Source: Typha latifolia
Lineage: Eukaryota > Streptophyta > Magnoliopsida > Poales > Typhaceae
Length of the DNA: 64,000 nucleotides
Assembly (NCBI GenBank): GCA_019914945.1
Contig: CM034109.1
Location: 9,044,479-9,108,478, forward strand
Reading direction: 5' to 3'
Numbering within the stretch: position 1 is the stretch's first letter; each line of letters starts with the position of its first letter. The translations under genes and the position numbers were made by a program. Below the pieces are notes generated by a model. It was not told where the DNA came from, did no database searches, and saw only the letters and a list, made by a program, of their open reading frames with translations. Shown here in pieces: positions 25,463-38,137 of this stretch.

Positions 25463-28400
25463 TAGAATCGAATAATAAAACGGAAAGATTTGTGCATGTC
25501 TCTCTCTCTTTTTGTTTTTATTTTTAATTCTTGATTGTTTTGTTGGGGGATGTTCTCCATGGCTCATGGGGGTGGTGAAAAGTTGTCAACAAGTTGTAAG
25601 ATTTATTAGTTGGATTCTTTTCTTTCTCTTCTTCTTCGTCCTTTTCTTTTTAATTGGATTTTACTTCGATTATTTTTGTCTTTGCTTCTATGTTGTCGTT
25701 GTTGCATAAAATAGTTGTTAATTTTTAAACTACTAGGAAAGAGCAGAAGCTACAGTCAAATCACAGAGACTAGAGAAGTCGTGGGGGGGTCAGAGATTCC
25801 ATTAGCTGCGTTAATTTATCGACGGTGGACGGTGGTCGGTGGGTAGAGGTAGAACTTAATTTTCAAGCGAAAATTACAAAAGACACCCTTCGTTTTGATT
25901 ATATTATAAATAAAACCTCTTATTTGCTAAAATTATTAAGTCACACCATAATTGAAGTCTTAACTAAATAAGCACTGTTTCGTCAATTTCAAATGACTTT
26001 TATCTCACTCTAAACTATACAGTAGTTTTGAATTTGTTAATCTTATATTATGGTTTTATCAGAGTTCTTTTGGATTCCACGGTTAAGTTGGTCTAATGAT
26101 TTGATTTAGTTAGATTATATATATAAACTATAATCTCTTGGACTTCGTTAATGGATGTTCTAAAATTATCTTTTATTTCTCTTGAATAAAATTATTATAA
26201 TTTATTGGCCGATAATATAAAGTTACCTATCTAATCTTACTTATTACCTATTAGAAGAAATTCATTCTTCTCCTTTCTTTCTTATCCTATTTTCTACCAT
26301 TTTTCTTACTACTATGGGAAAGATGTAGAGAGATAGAATGAAATTTTTGTAGTTCATTGTAAGAAGGAGATGAATGCAAAATTATTTTAAATTATTTTTA
26401 TCATTTTTATGAGAATAATTTTGCCTATATGAAAATAACATATTGTTTACGTGTTTGACAAGTGAGTTTTAATTCACGGAAGACTAGCATATGCGTTTAG
26501 TTATAGTTTTACAAATATCTATAGAGTAATTGTATGCTTTTATAATTTTAAAACTGGATCAAAGAGAAACAAAGTGTAATTAAACCTAATTAAAATATAG
26601 TGTGTACTATTTATAATTTCTCTATTTATTTATAATCTATAATAAGTTGTTATTTAGTTATTAGGAGCCCTCAATGTCTCCAACTAAAAAGATAATATGA
26701 AACTAAGAGGACAAACTAGAAGTCAGAAAGATAAAAAAGAAAAGATTCCCGTTCCTAACGTTCTCTCTAAGATAGGAACGACGCAGGAGTACGACGAACT
26801 ATATGATCTTCTCCATAATGCAACAAATATAGGTTAAGACTTTTTTTTTGTGAAATATAGGTTTAGACTTGTCGTTTTATCTTTGCATCTAAATGGTTAT
26901 ATAGTACACATATTGGATCATGATTCATGAAACAAAACCTCCTCTTAAAATACTAGGAAAAGAACATATAATTGAGGGCAATTAAAACGTAGTGGATATT
27001 CCTGCATTAGTTTATTAATTCATTTCTCTTTTAGGGGTTAGTTCCAGTGGTGCTTTGCTGGTGGGGTAGGCCAGGCTGGGCAGCTCGTGTCCACGGTGTG
27101 GTTCTTTATATATATCATAAATAATAAATAATAAATAATAAATAATTCAGCTCCCTTTTCTTTTGTTTGGGGATTCCAAAAGAGGGGGAGAAAAAGCGAA
27201 GTGAGAACAGCTCAGCGTACCTCTGGAGATGTCGCTTTGTTCCCACGCCAACACTCCAAGGACCCCCCGCCCTTTCTGTCAGGCAAAGTTACGAGCACCT
27301 GGCATGCATTCCTTACAGCCGTCGATCCTCTGCAGACCGGACGCAGGAAATTTGTAAATCATCACACATCCATCAGATGTAAAAGATAATAAGACACTAT
27401 GAACTTTATTTTTTAATTATAGACTATTTTTTTTAATTTTTCTTCCTTAATTATTAAAAAAAAATAGAATATCTGTTTAATTAGTTGCTCGTTAGAATTT
27501 TCTCGTTAATAAAAAAAATAATATGTGAGTACTATCCAGGACGTTTTGTTCTTATTTTAGAGGAGGGGCGATAGGAAAGTGATTCTCCATTGTCATCAAC
27601 ATTGTCAGGAGTGTAAGAGATTCTCCATAATGTAGTGAGTCTAATAGGTACCTAGAAAAAAAACAAATGAGATGAGTGCATATAAAACTTGTAGTGTAAT
27701 TATTCGTAAAAGATATGACAACACTTGATACTAAATAAAGATGAACGGAGAAGAAATTTCTACATTAAAGCAACATTTCTTATATACTTACTATTAACAA
27801 CCCCTTACAGAATTTGAGGTGCAAGAAGAGAAAAAAGGAGTGATAAGATGAAGTTAAAGAAGGCAGTGTTGACTGATAGAGCAACCTAACATTTAGTGAA
27901 ATATAATAAGAGGAAAGTGTGAAATGACCAGCAGATTAAAATCCATACTCATGTATATGTTCCAGTTCAAGAAATTCTATTGCAAAACGTACAGATAGCA
28001 TAGCATGTTGCTAAGCTTAAGAAATTCTATTGCAAAACTATACATTTACTTTTTACAAATGAGCAATCACTATGTATCGAAATAATCTTGGGAAACATTG
28101 CTGTGTAATTGTGTAAATCCTAGATACACTTTTTTCTTAACATAATAATACCATTTTCCCTTTTTAAATCAACAAGATGCACTTTTGCCTAGTTCCATCT
28201 GGGGTCTCCTCTGTAACAAAGCTAATCGATCAAATTCTACCCTTCAAATATCTTCTGGCGTTATGACGGAAAAAGTAGCACATGTAGAAGTGCTCTTCGA
28301 ACATCAGAAACCTCACTATTTTGTATATCAATCTCAGTAAATTGATTGATAAGTGATGTTGTTACTGTCTGCATGGTGTTACCTTGTGCAGAAAATGTCA

Positions 28401-28927
28401 GCTTAGATCCTCGAGTTCCAAGTGCAAAAACATTTCAATTGTAAATAGCTATCTTTCTGTGCCGTATATTATCTGCTACAAATATTCTGGAATTCATGCA
28501 GTTCTGCCTAGAAATAAATATGCATCCAAGATTCTTTTCAGATTGATCACTTACAAATAAGTACTGACATAGTGATATTTCGTACCTTCTTACCTTGGAG
28601 GTGCTCATAAAAGTTCAGAGTCCTCATAGGTTGAACTTTAATAGGTAAACTGACAAGACTCAGCAAGCATTGTATCTGTGACTCGTTACATAAGGAAAGT
28701 ATGATTCTAACATATAGGGCTCATGTTTATGTGCCTTGCTGATATGACTTCTAACTGCTTCCTTGAGATTATTACAATGTGCAGGCAAAGCCATCAGTCC
28801 TTTCTATGCAGTAAGGATGCACCAACCTTCTCTCACTGTGCCTAAACAGCAGCTTGTTGTCCACAAGCCACGCAAAGTAAGACCATATTTCTCTATACCT
28901 TATCGACACATCTTACAGCATTAAGAG
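25463..28927. other. Intergenic region between receptor kinase and PPR genes
   Basis: The first 250 bases are the T-rich 3' flank of the receptor gene. The rest is AT-rich and degenerate. It includes a 7-base ataaata tandem repeat at 27117-27146 and a 20-base direct repeat (aagaaattctattgcaaaac) at about 27969-27988 and 28019-28038. No intact gene is visible, and the missing 3' part of the PPR gene was not found here. Confidence 0.55.
28261..28434 (-). other. Unassigned open frame 3' of the PPR gene
   Basis: A 57-codon open stretch begins VFALGTRGSKLTF and ends in a stop after LLHVLLFPS. It lies downstream of the PPR gene on the same strand and contains a run resembling coding sequence (QFTEIDIQNSEVSDVRRALL). 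It does not match the expected PPR or E-region wording. It could be a 3' exon or a relic, or simply chance; length alone does not decide. Confidence 0.2.
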
Positions 28928-30832
28928 CTATTTTTGCTGCAATCCAGAATCAGATGTTACTGCACTGTACAGAAGTTGCTCGTTGGAACAAAACTTAATG
29001 GAGTCTGCTATATTTCCTTGCCCACATTTAACATACATGTCTATAAGAGATGTTGTAACAGAAATAGATGACAAGAGCCCCTGTCTAATGATATGTCCAT
29101 GTATAACCATTCCATAATGTAGTGCTACTGCATTTGTACAGGCCAAAAGCACTCCTACAACGATCATAGAACAAGGTCTGCGACCTTCTTCTTGCATCTG
29201 GCCATACAGGTTAATTGCTTCATACAGAAATCCATTTTGAGCTAGACCACTAATTAGTGTAGCCCATGTGGTTAGATTTGGACGCACTCCAGTGAGTTGC
29301 ATCTGTGAGAACATATCTTGGGCCTCACAGAACTTTCCATTCCGTAGAAAACCCAAAATTGTCGAATTCCATGATACCACATTTGGAGGTACGCCCTCAA
29401 GTTGCATCTGGTAGAATAATTTCAAGGCCTCACTGGACATGCCAAAGTGTGCATAAGCAGAAATCATTGCATTCCATAGTGCCAAATCTCTTGTAATTGC
29501 AGCCCTAAATACTTGTCGTGCATCGCCTATCCTACCACAACTTGCATACAAATCTACGATACTACAAGCAACTGCAGTATCTGATTCAATACCATTTCTA
29601 ATTGAATAACCATGCCCAACTTTGCCAAGTTCCAGCTTGCAAGAGTTGGCACAAGCCATAATAATAGATGTTAAAGTCACAGAATCGAACTTAAAATTCT
29701 GACTCTTCATTTGACAACAAGTGTACAATGCTTTATCAATTTGTCCATCTTGTAGATAGCCTGATATCAACAAATTCCAAGTCACAACATCCCTCTCAAC
29801 CATCTCATTAAAAACTATCTCTGCCTCTTCAATCAATCCTATCTTACAGTAAAAGTTTATGATAGAACTTCCTAAGATGTTATCAAGCTGTAGACCACTT
29901 AATACCGCAATTGCATGACCTTGTTTACCTTCGTCAACAGCTCCTAGGTTTGCTGATGCAGAAAGGAAACTGGCGATGCTTACACGAGTTGGATGGACAC
30001 CTTCAGTTCTCATAGCATAAAATAGTTCCATTGCCTCCTCATTTAGTCCATTGTGCATAAAACCCACAAGCATCGAGTTCCAGCTAATAACAGTTCTCTC
30101 TGGCATTTCCTCGAACAAATTGTTTGCATCCTCCAAAGCACCACACTTCCCATAAAAATCTACAAGACCACTCAAAACATAGACACAACTAGCAAAGCCC
30201 ATTTTCCACACATATCCGTGAATTCCTTTTCCAAAGCCTATCCACTGCAGAGCAGAACTTGCTTTCAAGGCATTAGGGACAGCAAAATTGTCCGGGAAAA
30301 TGCCAGATTCCAACATTTCGCAGAAATCCATTAACGCTTTACCGTAGAAACCAAGTCTACAGTGCATTCCAATCATCGCAGCCCAGGAGAAAACATTGGG
30401 TTTAGGCTGCCGGAGGAACAAATCCTCCGCTATAACCAAGCAATCACACTTCGCATAAAAGATCAAAAGTTTTGTCTCTATATACTCATTTTTGTGGAAA
30501 AAGGAACCTTTTTTGAGAAGCCGGGAGTGAATTTGCTGACCTAGGAAGAAGCGGCGATCGTAGAGGCACCCTTGCAAGAGCTCGCCATAGACTTCCGGGC
30601 CTATGTAAAGGTCGTCATGCTCCATTTGGGTAAGAACAGAGAAAGCTTCATGCAGAAGGCCTTCTTTGCAGAGTGAGGAGATCCGATTAATATACGATTT
30701 CCTCAAAATTTGAGAGCTTTTCACCTTTCCGGGCAGATGGGTTTCAGAAGATCGGTACTTTTTGAAGGATTCAAAGGGTTTAATTGGGGAATTAGGAGGA
30801 TTTGGAGTGGTGGAAAGAGGAAGAGAAGCCAT
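28928..30832 (-). CDS. CRR21: PPR protein, CRR21-like plastid RNA-editing factor, apparently C-terminally truncated
   Basis: A 634-residue intronless frame of PLS-class pentatricopeptide repeats, similar along its length to Arabidopsis CRR21 (At5g55740), which specifies C-to-U editing in plastid ndhD. Diagnostic stretches include IGPEVYGELLQGCLYDRR, KNEYIETKLLIFYAKCD, SASANLGAVDEGKQGHAIA and MQLEGVPPNVVSWN. The N-terminus (MASLPLST, Ser/Pro/Lys-rich) fits a transit peptide. CRR21 is about 830 residues; this frame keeps the repeats up to LIDMYVKCGQGNIADSIK but stops after LLYSAVTSDSGLQQK. The last repeats and the E/E+ region needed for editing are therefore absent. The departure point (after LLYSA, near 28961) falls exactly on a GTAACA word, so an unannotated intron is possible. 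No matching exon was found down to 27 kb. The gene is either a pseudogene or a shortened factor. Confidence 0.85.
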   Translation of the reverse strand: MASLPLSTTPNPPNSPIKPFESFKKYRSSETHLPGKVKSSQILRKSYINRISSLCKEGLLHEAFSVLTQMEHDDLYIGPEVYGELLQGCLYDRRFFLGQQIHSRLLKKGSFFHKNEYIETKLLIFYAKCDCLVIAEDLFLRQPKPNVFSWAAMIGMHCRLGFYGKALMDFCEMLESGIFPDNFAVPNALKASSALQWIGFGKGIHGYVWKMGFASCVYVLSGLVDFYGKCGALEDANNLFEEMPERTVISWNSMLVGFMHNGLNEEAMELFYAMRTEGVHPTRVSIASFLSASANLGAVDEGKQGHAIAVLSGLQLDNILGSSIINFYCKIGLIEEAEIVFNEMVERDVVTWNLLISGYLQDGQIDKALYTCCQMKSQNFKFDSVTLTSIIMACANSCKLELGKVGHGYSIRNGIESDTAVACSIVDLYASCGRIGDARQVFRAAITRDLALWNAMISAYAHFGMSSEALKLFYQMQLEGVPPNVVSWNSTILGFLRNGKFCEAQDMFSQMQLTGVRPNLTTWATLISGLAQNGFLYEAINLYGQMQEEGRRPCSMIVVGVLLACTNAVALHYGMVIHGHIIRQGLLSSISVTTSLIDMYVKCGQGNIADSIKFCSNEQLLYSAVTSDSGLQQK

Positions 30833-31511
30833 GAGAAGAGGTAGGGGAGGAGGATAAGGGCCATATGGTAGTTATGTTAGGTACTGGCTTATCAGAAAAT
30901 TGACATCTTATGGGCATTTTGGTCCATCTCATGGGCCTGTTTGTATTTGATGCCGATAGCGGTAGAATAACTTGGATAAGAATAAAAGAATTCCTGGATA
31001 AGTTATTCAAAGACACATGATATTTAGTCCAATTTATAAAGTTTTGTAGTTGTTGTAGGTGAAATTATTTAACATCCACAAAGTTGCTGTTTTATTACAC
31101 TCCAACCGTTTGAAGAAAGTCCCCAGACATCATAGTAGCACTAAATACAGTGACTTCATCGTAAATCATATCTTTATTCATCGTAAATTCATACAAAAGA
31201 ACTCAGAGAAACCTCTATATCGTTCACTACTACATGAGAGAAAGAATATCAACTATTGGGATGAACACGATTTCTATAGCACTCTTGATCATCTATGATA
31301 TACATAATTGTCAACAAAAAAAATAGAGAGAAGAAAATAAAAGCATATACATATAATGAAAATCGTACTTATTCATGTTTTTTACTATATTCCTTGCATG
31401 TGAAATTGCCTCAACTTCATAAGAAGCCGAGTCCATGCATTTAATGGCAAAATGAGGGAGGAGGTATATCAAGTCATCGATTGCATCAGTTGCAGCGAAC
31501 TCCTTCAGGAA
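30833..31511. other. Intergenic region between PPR and ABCG copy A
   Basis: This short spacer is upstream of the PPR gene and downstream of ABCG copy A. A piece at about 30939-31016 (GGGCCTGTTTGTATTTG, then repeated gataagaat/gataagtta words) resembles one end of the type of insertion seen in the BASS1 intron, but no partner end was found. Confidence 0.4.
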
Positions 31512-34500
31512 TCATCTTCTTTGGAAGTTGAGTACTTTGATTGAGACCCCAAAGAGGAGTGCGAAGAGAGCCGGAAAGGCAACAATGACAACTGCGACCA
31601 CTCCTAAGAAGTCATGCTTGAATCCAAAGTAGCTCCTGACGAATTCAGACACAGTCTCACCAGTATCCATTATATGTTGTGAGTCTCCAAACTGAGAAGC
31701 AACCAATCCATAGAGCGTCCAGGAGACGGGGCATCCCCAAGAATACCATCTCCACCATACAGGCATTTTCTGGAGAGAAGCAAAAATTGAAAATAGAGTT
31801 AGCTGGTGATGTTTTCAAGAAAGTCTCCAGCGCGAATGAACAGATAAAGCAAAATACTTACAGGTCGTGGGATGAGGAATCCAGAGAAAAGGTTCCATAC
31901 TCCATAAAATGCAGCGGAGACTATTGAGGCTATATTGTAGTTGGGAGTCAAGCCTACTGCCATCATTCCATAATATGTGAAATAAAGCAGTGTGAAGTAC
32001 ATGAAGAATATATACCAACAGAACTTTTTGGCAGTCCATTCAAAGTCAATCATGGAATATACTATAACCCCGTAAATCAAAGATTGAGCAAGGACATAGG
32101 GAAGCTCAATTGTAACCTGCAAATATGTAATTGGAAATGATCTTAGAAAATTTCAGGAGGAATATGAATAGTTGAGTATGCAAGTCCAAGAAGTTCAATT
32201 AGTGGCTCTGTTATGACGGTGAAAGATGATTGATTACCTGCCCAAATGCATATGGCAGTGCTGAATACATTCCTGCTGCTCTTTCTCTGTAAAAGACTGT
32301 CCGTTCAATAGCTACGACTGGCTGAACGGAGGTGGAGTACGAAACCCCCATGAAGAGAACAGCTGCATACATTGAGCCCATTGCATTGAACAAGTCCTGT
32401 TGGTTATCCCTGTATCAAATTATTGCATTTGTAAGTGGTTAGCTTCATGCTACGGCAGAACATAAAAACTAAGAATGACAAATTAGCTCTTTAAGATTAG
32501 AATGGCTTACGTTTTCTTTCCAAGGCGCCAAAATATTGAGCCGAACATCAAAGCGACGGCTAGAGAGAAGAAGAATCGGACAACGGTGTATGGAGGATTC
32601 CTCCAATATGACAAGTGTTGTTTCCATAAGCAAGCCATGCATTGAGTAATGAAGGATTGTGAATATTGCGTTGAGAAGTAAAGATCACTGGAACCAGGAG
32701 GGGGCGTGCTCAATTCCTTAATCAATGCTTTATTTCTCCTGCATTGCAGTAATGTATAAGAAGTTAGCCATAGAAATGAGTAGATTTCTGCCTAAGGTGA
32801 ACAAGTATCAAATCACTCACTGAAACAGATCTGAGTTCTTGTAGACTTCAGTAAAGTTGACCCCCAATATATCCTCTTGTGCCAATGATGTCACTTCCAG
32901 CATCCATGTTGCAGGATTGTAGCCATCTTTGATCTTGCTAACCCCTCTAATTCCCTATAAAAGCAAACAAACTCTGTGTTACCAACCAGAATTTGGGTAT
33001 CCAAAAGTGAAAAGACCAGTCGAGATCATTCAGTGCCTATTATTGATTGCCTCACCTCAAAGTAATTGATTAGCTCGGATGAATGGTGTCCCAATGGGCC
33101 AACATATATCTCCTCTCCACCTCTCTTCATTAAAAAGAGCTGTGATGATAGTGAAAGACATGAGCATCATGCTATCTAATAGTGCAATAGATTGAAAAAA
33201 GAAAGTAAAATGTCAAACTCTCTGACCTCATCAAAAGCTTCAAAAATGTCAATGCTAGGCTGATGAATAGTGCACACTACAGTTCTCCCAGTGTCAACGG
33301 TGTTCCTCACGGTCCTCATAACAATTGCTGCAGCTCTTGCATCGAGCCCGGAGGTTGGCTCATCCATGAATATTATAGATGGGTTAGCCACAAGCTCCAC
33401 TGCAATAGTCAATCGCTTACGTTGTTCAGTTGATAGCCCACTTACACCAGGTAATCCAACTAGAGCTCCTCTCAATGGTTTCAGCTCTACTAGTTCCATG
33501 ACCTCTTCAATGAACATCTGTTAAAGAATTGCTTCATTTGTTAATGTAAAGACTGATAGACGAATCAATGGTTATCACTACTGCTTTTTAACAAACAAAC
33601 CTTTCTTGTTTCAACATTGACTTCAGGAGGTAACCGAAGCCATGCAGAATAGGCTAGAGATTCGTAAACTGTGACATTTGGAGAGTGGATGTCATTTTGT
33701 TCACAGTATCCAGCTATGCGAGCAAAAGTTTCTTGTTTTTTGGGATAGCCAGAAATCATGATGCTTCCCTCTACATATCCTCCAGTTTTCCTCCCAGCCA
33801 GTACATCCATTAGCGTTGTCTTACCAGCTCCACTTACACCCATTAATGCTGTAAGAACCCCTGGCCTGAAGGATCCGCTAACACCTTTCAGAAGCAGTAG
33901 CCTATCCTCTGTCACGCCTTGTGCTTTCATTTCCTGAAATATTAAATTTATCAGAAATATTGAATTTTTATGCCGTGCAGTTTTACTTGTTAAGTTGCAT
34001 GAGAGTGTTACCGCTGGCATGTCTACGGAGTATCTCATATCATCGAAAGTAACTGAAAGTGGAGCAAATGGAAGGACCATTCCTTTCTTACTCTCACTAG
34101 AATCAATAGCTGTAGCTGTTCTTGATGAGGTCGTGCCGTCAGAATTACCAGCATTTCCTATACATATAATTATAGCATTTAGAAGATATTCTACTAATAA
34201 CTCCTTGCAGTGTTTGGATGGAGTTTCCTGATAGTAACTATTTATTGAAGGCATATATTAGGCTTACCGCCCCTGGAGCTTCCCTTGTTTGGCTGTTCAA
34301 GAAGCTCCCCTGTAATATTTGTATGTTTTTCCTTCAGAGCCTCTTCAGTTACAGCTGTCTTAGATTTCCCAAGTGCTGCATGCATTTGAAGGAATGGTTC
34401 ATAACTACGGTAAACTTGTAATAACTTTTCACAGCTTAACCACAAGAATTTGGCATGCATCAGTCAATTTAATAATGTGATCAATCAACACTCACGATTT

Positions 34501-37500
34501 AGATAGGCTAGAGCCAGGGTGAATAAACCATTGAAGAGAATGACATATCCTAACAGTGCACCAGCACCAATCCAATACCAGTTTGCTTCAGTAAACATTC
34601 CACGGGACTTCAAGACAGCTATCCCAAGTGATTCTGTCGAGTTAGGAGCATTCTGCAAAAGAGTTTCAGTGATGAGGATGAGATGATATACTTTCTTAGG
34701 ATGATTTGTTTCTATGTTACCGGTAAAATTGCCTTACATGTCTCCAATTCCCCCCAAGGAACTCATTTACTGAGAGTGCATTCTGAGCATATGTAAGGGG
34801 TGAGCTCCAGTAACCCCATATCCACCATTTCTTCACATCGTCTGCATTGATTTTAATAGTAGATGGTTAAAAAATGAGCAAGCCAAGTGGTTTTGGTAAG
34901 GTAGAGACCCAGTTCAAAGAAGAGAATGACTGGAGTTTGTTGATATCTTACGATGTGACAGGATGAATCCACCAAGCACTAGCATCACCAAGAGTGCGAA
35001 GGATGCTATTGTATTTGCAATAACCAAGGTCCTGCCTAATGCTGCAATTAACCTGAAGACTCCAGCAGCCATCTGATTGAGCACCAGTAGGAGCAAATAT
35101 TGCTTAAATAGCCTGTTACACGAGCATATTATAATTAGTTCTGATGGAAGTATGAAAACTACATAAGTAGGACTTATCTGCGGCATGGATCACAATCTCA
35201 CCTTCCTACACTTGGATCAAATCCAATGACATAGTAATTCAAGAATACTGTGACGGCAGCTTCAATGCAAGATACAGGAACCTTCAGAAGCCATGTTGGT
35301 AAAGAATAAGCCCATGCAGGGAAAAAATAGTAGTCTCTTTGCTTGAAGAAAACGGGGAGCTTTATTGTAGCCATGGCAAGCTCAGAGAAGCCATTGAACA
35401 TGTGAAGAGTTACTAAGAAGAAGAGTGCGCCCATGTAAATTGTTCCATTATTAATTGTCTGGTGGTGCATGCGGGTCCTCAAGAAGACTGTCATTGCAAG
35501 GATCGTCAACACGGAGAGCTGCAATCAGAGATCAGATTGGTTATCAATTATAGCGGATAATAAAGGATAGCCACTTATCAATATAATCAAGCATTTGATT
35601 TTGTATAGATCAGATTGGTTACCTGAAATGCCCTAAAAAAATACACGAACGAGTTCCTTTTCATCAGTAAAAATTCTCTGCTTGTGCAAGCTTTTAGTAG
35701 TTCCTTCTTGCTGATACCATATGCTGATGTGGCCAGAGCAGCAGGGTGGCTCTTGCTCCTGTCAAATGGGACAGAAAGCTCTCTTCCAAGTTTCTGACCG
35801 ACATGGAATGACTTAAATGCCTCTGAAAATTCCCTGACAGGAACGTATCTGTATGGTACGTCATCACGTACCCAATACTGGTGCTGATCTTTCCTTGATG
35901 TCACCTGCAAGACACAAAAATAGTGATGAAAATTTTCTTTCTATTAAGTATAAATTTGAACTGAGAAACCTTTTGTTGTCTAACTTACTTCCTGTAAAAA
36001 GTCAGCTGCACCTTTCCTCTCAGGGCATTTGAAACCCATGGATTCGAAGAATTCAAGCACATGTTCACGGGGACCTTGATACACGACCTGCCCGTCTGAG
36101 AGAAGAATTATATCATCGAAAAGTTCATATGTCTCCGGTGCTGGCTGCAGCAAGGATATCACAGCTGTTCCAGCTAGAATATGAGCCGTCTGCCTCAGAG
36201 ATTTCACTATCTGAAATGTCGTAGAGCTGTCCAGACCAGTAGATATTTCATCCATGAAAAGTGCTCTTGCAGGCCCGACAATCATCTCGCCTGTTCAATG
36301 CATTTACAACCAGAAATTCAGCACAAGCTAGAGATAGCATCCAAGGAAAAATTAACAGACCCGATCACAAGTGAAGAAAAGATGGAGATCATAGAGTTAA
36401 TCTACCTGTTGTGACACGCTTTCTTTGTCCTCCAGAGATACCTCTTATCATTTCATCTCCTACTAATGTATCAGCACATATATCTAATCCCAAAATCTGT
36501 CAAGGAGTAAGAAGAGGGTAACTTTTAAACATGGTTTCCTCAGTAAGTCCGTGAATGAGCACATCAGTATCTGTTAGAGATGCAATACCTTGAGTATATA
36601 ATCAGTAATTATGTTTGTTTCCTGATCCACTGAAGCTGCCTGCAACGTAAGTTCCATTAAGACAATGAACAAATAGCCTTTAATGAATCAATTCACTTTC
36701 AATGCCACATCAATGTCTCAAAATAGATCCTACACTTGTACATCTAAGAAAGGAAAACTAATAGAACATAAATCTAAACTCACCTTCATGTAGACATCAA
36801 TATCTGGGTCTGGCTTGATATTTGCAGCCTTCTCCCTTCTAGATAGCTCAGTTAACATATCTAATAACACATTCCATTGCCAAGTTAATTACTTGTCTTC
36901 AGATTTTGCAGCACATATAAACTAATTCACTGATCAATTGGTACTTACCATATCTAGTACCCACTCCCTGGACTCTGGCAGAGAAAGCCAAGGTTTCTCG
37001 CACTGTCATCTCTGCTATGTGGAGATCATACTGACTGATATAGGCTGCCGTTCTCTGAGGCACAAACTCATTCATCCCATGGCCATTGTACGTTACATTT
37101 CCTGTGACCTGTTTATATTAGAGAAAAGGAAAGTCGTTGCATCAGTTTCAACTTAAGAGAACACAGCAGACAAAGTTTTGAAGGAAAACCAAAAGAAAAA
37201 TCCAGTATAAGTTTATAAGTTTTTTGACCTTCAGATCAGAGTCAAGTTTTCCAGCAAGAGCCAACAACAGTGTGGTCTTCCCTGAACCTGGTGGGCCTAA
37301 GAGCAATGTCATCCTGAGATTGCGAGCACAACATGGTATGAGTTAAGAACATACTATCTATCTGGATCAAAACCAATCAACTTTTGTAGCAATTTGAAAT
37401 GATCTTCTCCTACCTCCTTGGTTTGATGATTCCGCTAACGTCATGTAGGATGTTTACGGGTATCTTCTTGTTCGGCAAGATATGGAGCATGTTTGCTAAG

Positions 37501-38137
37501 GCCTGAATCAAAAAACGATCGAGCCAAGCCACCTCAGAATTGGATACCGACCACGTAACGATCAGCAATAAAAACTATGGATCTACCAAATAAAGTACCT
37601 CTAGGGTATTGAGTGTCGAATTCAAGAAGGTCGGCAAGCCTCTGTTTCCGATGTGAGCTTGCGCATCGATGTTAAGGTGCTCGTAACGCACTTCGATCGT
37701 CGGGAAATCAAGTCCAACTCTGAAATATATGCATTTCAGTAGCAATTCTCGAAACTTCGCAAGATAAGATCATAATACGAAACAGCAAAAGGGAAAAAAA
37801 AAATTTGCTGTTCTTCCTACCGATCGATCCGATCCTTAAGCTTCAATAGAAACTTCTCGTTATCCTCCTCCGCGACTCTAACCAACCTCTCCAACAACTT
37901 CTTCTTCTCCTGGAACCCGAGGTCATCGATATCGATCTCCTTCCTCTCTCCCTCGTCGATCAGGATCCCCTTCCGCACCCTGCTGTACGTCGGAAGCTTC
38001 TCAAGCGCCGCCCACTTCAGCGCCTCCTCGTCGTCTTCGTCCCGCGAAGATCTCGAGAAGATCTCATCTCCTCGCCTAAAGATCGACGAGCTATTCAGCC
38101 TCGTACTACGAAATCCATAGGCATCCGCCGACTCCAT
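31512..38137 (-). CDS. Full-size ABCG (PDR) transporter, copy A
   Basis: Plasma-membrane pleiotropic-drug-resistance ATP pump; cluster I PDRs export defence metabolites or hormones, but the substrate is unknown here. Exons: 37821-38137, 37599-37719, 37414-37502, 37229-37313, 36949-37108, 36784-36860, 36589-36639, 36406-36496, 35989-36290, 35623-35904, 35202-35518, 34952-35112, 34738-34841, 34496-34652, 34268-34375, 34012-34157, 33601-33933, 33227-33517, 33056-33139, 32821-32954, 32511-32738, 32238-32409, 31862-32116, 31512-31769. They join in frame to 1440 residues, the usual size. The reverse NBD-TMD-NBD-TMD order is present: NBD1 Walker [10 protein letters not shown] (182-190), signature ISGGQRKR (320-327), Walker B ALFMDE; NBD2 Walker [10 protein letters not shown] (about 888), [20 protein letters not shown]. 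The C-terminus is [16 protein letters not shown] is preferred as start over an upstream ATG because PDRs begin this way. Paralogue of the gene at 42516-49188. Confidence 0.95.

Noticed and set aside
22633..25567. Long antisense and shifted frames over the receptor gene (up to 269 codons)
   Set aside because: They are shadows of GC-rich coding exons, Ser/Pro or Arg-rich, and run across the intron.
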